A stretch of 64,000 bases of DNA from the NCBI GenBank assembly GCA_963169105.1, contig OY720636.1, forward strand, positions 94,284,583 to 94,348,582, written 5' to 3'. Below, piece after piece: positions 47,263 through 58,300 of this stretch. Every line of letters begins with the position of its first letter. Positions within the stretch are counted from its first letter, which is position 1. This stretch comes from Ceriagrion tenellum. Its lineage: Eukaryota > Arthropoda > Insecta > Odonata > Coenagrionidae. The notes under the pieces were generated by a model. That model ran no database searches and was not told where the DNA came from. It saw only the letters and a program-made list of their open reading frames with translations. A program made the position numbers and the translations under genes.

Positions 47263-48164
47263 CAATAATGGTAGTTCCCTCACTTCCTGGTAGTTGTTCT
47301 TACGTAGTTTCCCTCTATCTTTGGTCTACGTATGTATCTCATGGCCCTCCAACAGGGACTTTTACCGGTACCTTTCTCTCAGTCATGTTTTTTCGAGCCT
47401 TTAATCGCCTTCCCTCATTCACTTCCCTAGTATTGAAAGTCTGCTGATTCAATCACACTGGAAAAAGCTTTCACCATTAGGAGACATATGCAACATTTGA
47501 GATGCTACAAGGTAAGTTTTTTCATACAAATTGATAAAATAACTCTTTTTCTGTTGAGTACCAAAAATACGAGTGTATGAGCAAAATTTCTCCTCCAAAA
47601 GTCATTAATCCACTGACTATCAGCACGCATAGTGAGGCGAGGCCAGTAAAACTTCACCTCCAAGGTCTGATAACATTTTTGTTTTCCAGTCTATGGAAAC
47701 GTACATTTCACTCAAACAAAAAGGCATACAGTTCACAGATTGAGCTCATTTCACTCATTCGAGTAAATTTCTGGAGTAAGTGCAGCGTGTTTTCGGAAGT
47801 CAAAAAACACTGAAGTAATTTTCATCAAATCTGACAAAAGAGCAATCAGCTGAGTGGCCAATACGCGAGCCAATACTAGGAGGTGAGAACACTCAAAAAG
47901 CCTATGTACCGAATGCGCGCGTTGCGATAGAGTTGAGTCCTCCGACCTCGACACACTTTTGCTGCTACGGTGCTCAAAATGTTCTGCGCCCTCCTATGCA
48001 AATCTCTCAACGATTGTTTCCACAGATCCATTTTTCGTACTTCCCAGATAGCCGAGGGTCCCAGACTTGACCTCTTTCCATCCTTCCAATACACTTCCCA
48101 AACGCAGTTCCTTCTGTCTCCTTCATTCTCCTATCATATATATAGCCTGGGAAAGCAATGTAAA

Positions 48165-48335
48165 ACGTCAGCATATTTCCTATTGTGCTTTATGGAGCAG
48201 AAACATACACAGTTCGGAGGAAAGAGGAGAAATATCTGGAAGGTTTTGAAATGTGGCTATGGAGAAGAATGGAAATATTAAAATAGAGTGATAGAAAGAG
48301 AGATGAGGAAGTGCTAGCAAGGATATATTAAACCA
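48165..48335 (+). pseudogene. Short LINE RT-tail fragment
   Basis: The plus strand reads LLYGAETYTVRRKEEKYLEG and FEMWLWRRMEILK, matching YGAETWTLRK...FEMWIWRRM blocks of LINEs. It stops after about 35 residues. Confidence 0.65.
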
Positions 48336-48977
48336 AGATAAACACAAGACATAGTAGGAATTAGTTTTTAATGGTATCAGTTTTTTAGTGTATGATCTAG
48401 TTTCCATGTCCAATATCAATTTCAATTATCTACGTCGCTTTTCTCCCTGTGTATACTTTGTGGGCGACTTCATTTTTACATACTTACAATACGGACATAT
48501 TACAATTGTATTATTCAATATTAACTCCTATAGTAGTTCAGATTTTTGCTTATTATTGCATTCATCTTCAGAAGAGAAATAAACAAGGCATAGACTCTTT
48601 TTCAGCATAATTAACAACCTGACAGCAATATAAGGCGCGATAATTCCACATCCTGAAACTTAGCCAGGTCACAAAAGATGACAACTCACCATCAAAAAAA
48701 TCACGTTTAGCCCTTGAGAGACTCTTCTGGGATGGGGAAGGCTGTTTGAGTTTTAGTTCATCCTTCATTAGAGGTGAGGACGAATTAAACCTTTTTGAAG
48801 GGTTATTTCTATGCACGTACTTGCTATTCACCAATGTATAAAATATAGTAACTGTTCACCGATTTATAGAACACCTATCGGTCTATGTGTTTCTCAGGTA
48901 TTTATGATACATATTTAATGACATGAAAGCCATTTTACAATGGAAACACCTTAACAGCTGCTTAAACCTACCTCCCA

Positions 48978-49055
48978 CTTGATTCTTCCGTTTTCCGGGG
49001 TTTCCATTGCGTTGTTTCATTCGGCGGAAACCCCAGAAAATGGAAAAATCAACCT
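48978..49055. other. Stable imperfect hairpin of about 28 bp stem
   Basis: TTGATTCTTCCGTTTTCCGG then GGTTTCC pairs with GGAAACCCCAGAAAATGGAA then AAATCAA across a 20-base loop. Its size and mismatch pattern are microRNA-precursor-like, but a tiny foldback element is equally possible. Confidence 0.45.
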
Positions 49056-49384
49056 TCAACCAAGCCCCGCGGAAGCCTGAATCACTACCTACCACTTTCT
49101 CATTTTATCCTCTTTAATTACTGTTCGAGCTTCAAACGAATCTGCTTGTGCAATTTCTTCAGCGGCATTGCGGTTGTAATGCAACAGCAAGATTGCTCTA
49201 GACATCCAGAATCACCAACAATAGGTCACCGATAACGCGATCGGAACGAATACTTTTGATATGAAAAGTTACTGCTTGGCCTATTACATTATAATACATA
49301 GTAATGTATACATAGAGTATTGGTAGTCTACATATGGTGTAGTGCAAGTCGGTGAAAGTTACAAGTACATTATAGAGCATGTTG

Positions 49385-49440
49385 GTGATAACTTACCCCC
49401 TGACACCCTTGAGGTGGCTTGCAGGTAGATATGTAGATGA
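49385..49440 (+). repeat. LINE 3' terminus relic with GTAGAT microsatellite
   Basis: CCCCTGACACCCTTGAGGTG, CTTGCAGG and TAGATATGTAGATGAAGATAG resemble the 3' ends of the copies at 15.7 and 19.5 kb. No coding part remains. Confidence 0.4.
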
Positions 49441-50611
49441 AGATAGATATGTACGTTGTCCACCCCAAGCTAATAAACGTGGGGGATGAAATTGCGTCGT
49501 CGTAGAAAATTGCAAACTAGTTCCAAGTACAACGCGCTGCCTAATAATTGAAGTAGGGTTGGCCACCCACAACTTTCATCGCCATTTTTACTCCAATAGT
49601 AAGAAAAAAGCAACCGACCAACAACTGACCAAGCTCACCTTTACGCGCTACGCTGGACGCCTCGAACCGTATCCTGTACCCACAGATAAAAGCGAGAAAA
49701 AGAAAACTTTCTTCGAGGTACTTTTTTACCAAAATCCTGTAAAATTCCAACGAGCCGGAAGATACGAGAAAAAGCTGCCTTTCCTGTAGCCATTATGTTT
49801 GCCCCGTCTAAGACGAGTTCTACGGTCATGGACCGTATTCCGCACACGACTGAAGTTACTGCGCCACGAAAAATCCACACGAATTAAATTCAACTTGAAC
49901 TCCAAAAAAAAACCCTGGCGTGAGATTCTCTCAGCCTACTGCCGTGAAGAAGCCCATATCGCTCCGAGACCCAGGTAACTTTTCAGCGAGTTTATTACAA
50001 TCTGCACCCTTCTTCCGATGACGTTTCTCGTATTGTAGATTTATAAATAGCGGCCGGAATCATATCATTTGGAAGCATTAGCGACAGAAACTGTAAATCT
50101 CGTTTCACGCGTTGCAAGAACTTGCACAATTTTAAACTATTTTTTTCTCAATCTCGCGTTCAATAACAATTGAAGATAGGACAGGGCTATTTTGGTGTCT
50201 CGCGTTCATACATTCACGCATGCATCCTCCTGCCGTACACCGCTTTACATGATGCAATGACAAATGCACGTTCGTACGTTCATAGCCATAGCTCGCGCAA
50301 TTACGTGTCCCGAGGAAAAGGAGCTTATAATTAAGCTCTGACCGTCAATCTGACCTACAGACTGTCCCCGAAATTTTAGACACACCCTGAAGGCCATGTC
50401 ATCGATATGGTTCGACATACGCGATGCTTTTCAACTGCTTTTCGTTTTACACGATGTACGTCCTTGATCGATCTGATATCTACATGAATTTTAGTTGAAA
50501 TTTACGTCGTGTAATGCGCTGAACTGCAAAAATTCATGCGCAAATGCACGCGCGATAGATGGTAATAAGAGGCTCGACTCTCTTCTTGTTCTCGCAACCT
50601 CTGTTCATTCC

Positions 50612-50681
50612 AAGGTGTATAGAGAGAGGGTATATACACCTAGTTCATTCAACACCACCTAGATCTCTTCTAGGTGGTGTT
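50612..50681. other. Two adjacent short hairpins
   Basis: AGGTGTATA and TATACACCT (about 50613-50642) enclose a purine-rich loop. AACACCACCTAGA and TCTAGGTGGTGTT (50651-50681) form a perfect 13-bp stem with a five-base loop. Both contain the AGGTG/CACCT word. Function unknown. Confidence 0.5.
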
Positions 50682-52229
50682 GGTTCATCATAGTAAAAAG
50701 GCGCTGAGAAAGGCATATTTGGTCTTCGCCAATGTCACGATTTTGTACTAAAAGATTGACGAATGTCATTGGTTTTCTAAAGATAATCCTACTATTGTTT
50801 CAAAAGCAGTATTTCAGCATTTTTCCCACATCTGATGCGTGGCATGTAGAAATAGTCGCCGGATTCAGGAAGGCCCCCACAACTTGGGAAGGTTTTATGC
50901 AGTAGCTGAAGCATAAACTATGTAAAACTCGGATGTGAGTCAAAATGAAAGAAGTGATATTGTGCTACTGTACTCAATTTTGATCACTTATGAGCTCGAA
51001 ACGAATCAGTTTCAGCATGAAACTGACTTCTGAAACTTCATTCTTCTTTTTCACTTGGATCTGACACTTTAAATTACTCACACCTCCCTCAGCGTTAAAA
51101 AACACCCATTTAAAAGAGGCTCCAGCAATTCAAGCATTAAACAGCTTAAGTTTAGAGTTTTTAAAATTGAATATATGTTTGCAATTGCTGTGTATCCGTT
51201 AATATCTGATTTCCTCTCAAAAGCGCCTTCACTTGCATGTTAAGAAAAGCATTTCCTATTTCGATGACGATTCCTATGTTACTTAGCAACCAGGAGCATG
51301 GCAGTCGTAAACCCTCTCCGCATTTACCTACGTAACTATTCGGAAAGCAAGTGGCAATGTCTTCAACATGCTAGCAGAGATACAATAAATTACAAAGACA
51401 TTTCAATCTTCAGGGGAAATAGGTGGGAAATTAGATTCGTTCAAATTTTTATGCATACCAAGGGTACAAAAACAATTTTCTAAACATCAACAGGGAGTTG
51501 CTAATTTAATCAAAAAAATAGATGCATACGTACGTGATTATCGGTCTCCCACACTCCATTCTCACAGACACTACCAATCGCACTTCCTGCGGTGTCAGAC
51601 TGAATTCTTAATATTCTCACCCCTCAATCAGCAGGATCTAAAGTAACTTAAGTAACCAGATGGTCCTCTGTGGTTCTCATTCATGAATAGTTCTAATGGC
51701 TACCTGTCAATCGGTAGCTATCCGTCAACCGACAACTGACAGACGTAAACTGAAACATCGAAATGAACGTAGCTTGATACTACTGTACTTCATGGCTAGA
51801 TGATACTATTAAATGTCTTTCTGCGGGAAATTACCGAAGTAATCGAGGCGTCTCTGTAAGAGAAACATCTGCCAATTCTAGAACCATGATTAACCACAAT
51901 AAATTTGCCCGCCCTTGCTAACACTGCGCACAGCAAGATTCATTTGTTTTGCTGTTCGATTCGTCGGATTCCTCGCATTCGAGTTTGATAAGGAAGATGA
52001 TTTTGTTTACGTTTGTAAATTTGAGCTAATTATCGTTTATCTTTCTCTTGATGGGATGATTCCTCTCTTATAAGTGCGTCGCAATGTGCCGATGGTCATT
52101 TTAACTCTATTATGCCCTTTTTCACGCGTAACCACGACATGGAATAAAAAAATGCATCTTTGCGGGGTCAAGATACGCATTATGTAATAGTTTCTCAAGT
52201 TTCCTATGCGCCTACGAGTGGAATAACCT

Positions 52230-52328
52230 ATGAATAAGATGCTTGTGTCTCAGTCTATTTCAAATGGCGTCATCCGCAGGCTGTTGAGTACTAACAGTGT
52301 TTTTAGTAACAAGCTTTACAATGTCAGC
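52230..52328 (+). CDS. Mocs1: Mocs1 exon 1 (start and mitochondrial leader)
   Basis: ATG at 52230 follows an in-frame TAA at 52224-52226, so the frame cannot start further upstream on this exon. A second in-frame ATG at 52239 has A at -3 and may be the preferred start; the difference is three residues. The 33 codons encode Arg, Lys and Ser residues with no acidic residue, typical of a matrix-targeting peptide. The donor GTAAGT begins at 52329; phase 0. Confidence 0.85.
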
Positions 52329-55300
52329 GTAAGTGGCAGCTTATTATAGCATTTTATTTCTTTTTCTGTAAATTAAAAATACTGCAACTTTTTCTTACTC
52401 TACAGATAGAGAAAGAGCCTGAGTTAAGTCCATTACCACGAGTAACTTCAGCTGACAAACCAGAAATACTCACCGACACTTTCGGGCGTGTCCATACCTA
52501 CCTTCGGATATCTTTGACAGAACGCTGTAATTTAAGATGTAAGTTCTTCCAAGATGACTGACCAACGCCATAATCTGACACTTTCATTAATCTCATGCGC
52601 ATTGCAATTTTATTTCATAGGTCAATATTGTATGCCCCGCGAAGGAGTGAAGTTGACTCAAACATCCAAACTTCTCACGACTGACGAAGTGATCCGTTTG
52701 GCTGATCTGTTTGTCCGCGAAGGAGTTAATAAAATCAGACTTACTGGGGGAGAGCCAACCATAAGGAAAGACCTGGTGGATATTGTCCGTGAGTTTCCCG
52801 TAGGCTAAACGGTCTAAATCTTGGGGTGAATGTGTTTGCTTAGTGTTCATTGGCTGACATTATCTTTCAAACAGGTGCAATCTCATCACTTAACGGAAAA
52901 CCAAAGGTGTTAATGACGACTAATGGGCTGGCTCTGACTCGCATGCTACCGGAACTATATCACGCCGGACTGTCATCTGTAAACATTAGCCTTGATTCCT
53001 TACGACCAGAAAGATACGCGAGAGTCACGAGAACCGGCACAAGTACTGGTTCTAATGGAACGACTGGTAGCGCCATATGGTCCAGAGTAATGTCTGGTAT
53101 AGATCTTGCTTTGGAGTATGGTTTTAATCCTGTGAAGGTATTGTCCTTTTATTAATGTGTACTCCTATCTGAATTTTCTCTCTATATATCATGAGTATTA
53201 AGGAGTAGCTAACAATAAGTGAAACCAATCCTAAGATTGATAAGTGGAGGTAATTATGAACTCTGTAAATTTTCAAATTCTCCTCGGCTGGTCATAGTAG
53301 GATTACTGTGTACATTAATGAAGGGAAACTGTTGTCATTGGGAATGATAGAAAGTTAAGTAATGAAATAATCAAGTAAGGAATTTTTAATTCTATCTAGT
53401 TGGGTGTTGACCGGGTGTGGGTGACATTCACCCTCCATATGCTCTGACATTCAAAGAGCTGGCAAAAAAAACAATCAAAATGAGCCCTTTGAGTCATTAC
53501 ATAAGTTATCAATATGTTCTACTCATGTGGATGGATAGCTAAAACAATATAAACAACAGTATACACTAGGAGTAGTAGATGTCACCATTACTACTGATTT
53601 TATATTTCCCCATGATGAATAAATTTGCCCTATCTGAGAACCTTGCATCATTTGCATACAATTGAGGACACCATGGAAAATGAAACTCATGGTAGCCATT
53701 TTTATTAAGGCCTTGACTTACTTATTTTTAATTTTATTTTGCTTTTCATAGTCCTTAAAGAAATTATGAATTTTGTGAGACAAAATTTGAGCAATTGGGT
53801 TGCTTATTGTGAGCAAAGATAATGAGTAATGGAAAAAATTCGGTGGTAGGAGGGAAACATAAGTGAGGAGTGGTTGTATCTGTGAGAGGAGACTGGTGCA
53901 AGAATTTGAATGTCTACAGACAAATTAGAGTTTACAGTAAATCAACTAGAATGAATTTTTATGGCTGTGATAAGAGAGAGAATATAGGATTAAAGAGGGA
54001 ATGGGATTCAACACGTTGAATTATTCTAGGCGAAATTGATTTCTACACTAATAATTTTTAATGAATGAAAAAACACCTGGTTATGATTCCACACATTATT
54101 TAAAACAACACAACCTTGGTTTTGGCATATCATTCCATCATCAGGTACCAGCAGTTGGCTTACACTTTTATAGGTACCTGGAGGGGAGGGGAAATTTGAA
54201 AACAAAGAGGAAGGGGAGCATAGGAGAAACGGACAAAGCTGTCTGTGAAGTGGAGGGTGTTTGCATCAGAAAAGTAAATATGAAAACAATGGGGGGGGGG
54301 TGAAGAAATAGACTATCATTAAGGATAAAAGACTTGTGGAGTTTAAGGTTGAAAGAATCAAGATTGAGAGTTGTGGGGGTATGGTAGCGTGACAAAGGAG
54401 AGATGAATGGGAGAGGAATCTATGGTCATTACACTGATTTATTTAAATAAAGGGCTGATTTATTTATATTATCATCATTTGTAGTCTTCTGTTTAGGAGG
54501 TTCTCAGTAGCCTCTCCTCCAGATAACTCCTTCTTGTGCCGTCCTCTTCATCCCTGCATAGCCTGTCTCCTCTTCGAAATCACCCATCATTTTCTTTCTT
54601 CTTCTTCCTTGTTTACCCATTCCTTTCATCAACCCTTCTAATACCTCCTTCATCGAACAATCTCTTCTTAATATATGTCCCAGCCAGTTTTGCTTCCTTG
54701 TTTTAATTGTCTTTATCAGTCCTCTATCTTCCCCCACTCTGGTCAATACCTCTTCATTTCTGATTGTCTGCCCAACTAATGTTGAACATTCTTCTCCATA
54801 TCCACATCTTCAATGCCTCAATCTGTTTTATATCCTATTTCAAAGCCATCCATGTCTCAACTATACAGTATGATGTTCCAAACATAGCACTTTGCCAACC
54901 TTTTCCTATGCCTAATATCCATTTTGCTACATAACTTTTTCTTTTTGATATAAGTCTCTGTCTGCTGGAATGGAAATGCTTTATATAAAGGACTGATTTA
55001 AAAAATGACATAATTCCTTTAAGAAAGTGTGGAATCATAACCAGGTGTTTTATCATTCATAAAAGAGTTCCACCGAGTAATGCTAGAGACAGTGTCTTAC
55101 ATATTAATTTTTAATTGATGACCATGATTATGGCACGGTTTGTTATTATGGAGACATTACTTCTCATCAGTTAGCAAGGCAAATATACTCATTTAGGAGC
55201 CTGGGAGTTAAACAAGGCGGTTGGAGAACTGGGGAGAATTCTGGAATGAAAGTCAACGTAATATTACATTCACTAATGTAGGGAGTGCAAAAGAAAAATG

Positions 55301-58300
55301 AAGGAGGGCAAATGTCCACTTTGGAAAAAATATCATTTGCCACGCCTGGGACTTGAAACTAGATCCCTTGATATTTATCAGAGTGCTAGGATTATGGAGC
55401 GAGCACTCGGTGCAATATCAGGTGATCTGGGTTTGAATCCTTGTCAAGTCCAATGGTATTTCCTCTGTGGGATTTCTTTCATACGTGGACTTGCAGGTGA
55501 CTTTATACTGATGATATCATGACTATTCTTCAATCCTCAAAATTTTTGGTGAATGAAAATTGAACATGTGGTAATTTCATCAGGTTAATAGTAAAAAGGG
55601 GAATGAACAATTTCTAATTGTTCTAGGAAGACTTAATTGCCTCTAATCGTTCATCAAACTTATAAGTGAAGAATAATATCATGCCTCTGGTTTAAGTTAC
55701 TCATATTTCTGGCCATACCCATTGCTTTGTCACTATTTATACAACAATTTTTCTGTTACTTTACCCATGCTTCTAATTTCCTGACAGTTTGGCGTTTGTA
55801 CATGCTATCACAGTCCTCTTATTTCCACTTACACGCTCCACATTTTGTAAATTACATGACAGGTCTTTTGAATCAATTAGTTATAATATAATATTCTGTA
55901 GTTTATAAATGACTTTCTGGTCCTGTCAGAGGGAATGATTCAGTACAATTAGTATGTCAGTCATGTCTTCCCTGATTCAACATATTGAATGCAAAATGTT
56001 TCTTCCCATAGACACCTGATGTATTCTCTGTTAGGGAATGTGAGTTATCTACTGTGGTAAGAAGTAATTAATCATAAACAGTAAAATTATTGGGCTAATT
56101 AATAGAATAGAATAGAATAGATTTATTTGCCCAATAGATACATTACAAAAGGTAAAATCCATTACAAATGTAAGTACATAAGGCACGTCATTAAAAAAAG
56201 AGAAAAAAGTAAGCAGATACATATCAATCACGGGAAGTCAAATAGTCACTAACTTTGTAAAAACAATTCTCCACAAGATAACAAAAAACCAGCCTTTTAA
56301 ACGCCATCAATCTTTTTTCATTTTTTATAGCTTGCGGCAAATGATTATATAATTTTGCACACATTAAATAAGGTCCTTTCATCGTTGTACATAGGTTAGA
56401 TGTCAGCATGTGAACATCATCGCAGCTTCTTGTTTTATAAGAATGGTAGCAGTTATTTGACTTAAACTCTGACAGATGTTTTCTTACATACAGAACAGCA
56501 TGGTATATATACACAGATGGAAAAGTCAAGATCCCTAACTTACCGAAAAGAGGTTTACAATGAGCCCGATAAGACTCATTACACATGGTCCTCATCAACT
56601 TTTTTTGGATTAAGAACACATTGTTTGATAATGTGGAATTACCCCAAAATATAACACCATATGAAATCTGGGAATAAAATAGACCGTAATAAAGAGTTTT
56701 AAGTACATTTATACTTACAGTATGTTTTAGAACAGATACCAGATAAAAAATTGAATTTAACTTTTTACACAAGTTTGATACATGTTTATCCCATTTGAGA
56801 TATTGATCAATATATATTCCGAGGAATTTTAAGTCTTCCACAGCATTAAAACCATTGTTTGCAAATAGTTGGCAGTTATTCTCACATTTATTACTTTTAA
56901 CTGAAAAGAATACTGCTTGGGTTTTCTGACAGTTTAATATGAGATCATTGCTATTGCACCAGCTTAACATTTTTTGATTAACCACTTTACCAGAAGTAAT
57001 CAAATCATTTAATGTTTTGCTAAAAGTTACAACACTCACATCATCAGCAAAGATCACACAATTATTTTCTACACTTGACTTCAGGCTCAAAGGTAGGTCA
57101 TTAATGAAAATCAGAAAGAGTATTGGACCGAGAACAGATCCTTGTGGTACTCCTTTAGTTACTTCTTTAGAGGAAGACAGATAGGTATCACCATCTCGTT
57201 TATAGGCCACCTTCTGATATCGCCGAGATAGATATGTCTTCAGCCAATTCAGTGCAACACCTCTTATGCCCAGCAGCTGGCATTTTAAGAGTAGCTTTTC
57301 ATGATTTATAACATCGAAAGCTTTACTCAGATCAAAATAAATACCCATAACTTTATATCTCTCATTGATATGTTGTAGGATGTGGTCGACCATTTTAAAC
57401 AAAGCTTGCTCAGTTGACCTTGCCTTTCTGTAGCCAAACTGATTGCCAGAGAGGAGGCTGTGATTTTCAAGGTAATCAACAAGTCTTCTGCAATAAACAT
57501 ATTCAAATATTTTGCCAAAATGAGGAATAATAGAAATTGGTCTGTAATTATATAATTCACTCCTGTCTCCCTTATTTTTATAAACTGGTATCACCTTGGA
57601 GATCTTGAGAGCATCAGGATATTCACCTTCAGCCAGGGACTGGTTAACCAGAGATAGTAGGGGATCAAGAATTATGTCCCCACTCTGAAAAATTATTATT
57701 TGACCACACAAGCCTTCAGTATCAGCTGATTTTTTACCTCCTACTTTAGTTAAATACTGTTGTAGTTCAGTTTTATCACAGGGTCTTAAATAAAACGACT
57801 TACATGATACTGAGTTCGGATGGCAGGGTATGGTAGGCACAGTGTTCTGTAGGACTGGCTTTTGTAAAAAGGCATTATTAAATGCATTTGATATCTCAAC
57901 AGGGTCGATAATTACATTTCCATATTCATCTTTTATGAAATCAGAAGTCTCAACTAATTTTGAGATTGAGCTATCCTTAATAATTTTCCATGCCTCTTTG
58001 GAGTAATTGGAAGCATTTTTTATGCGTAAGTCATTGTACTCCTTTTTGGCTTTCTTTATACAGTATTTATAATGTTTTTTAAAAATTTTATATTGAGAAT
58101 GCAACTGATGGTCATTAGAAGACAATGTTTTAAGTGACATGTTTTTTAAGTCATTAGACATATTTATAATTTCAGAAGTCAACCAATTTTTTCTACCTGT
58201 TCCTTTGGATCTTACTGGCTCAAGTGGAAATGCAAGGTTAAAACAATGAGTGTAATTTTTGTAGAAATTGTTGAAATTAACATTGAAGCTATTTGACTCT

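Larger units (their letters stand above)
47270..52225. other. Intergenic up to Mocs1
   Basis: Apart from the LINE relics and hairpins listed, no gene is recognised. The Mocs1 promoter should lie in the last few hundred bases, but no clear TATA or initiator can be assigned. Confidence 0.4.
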
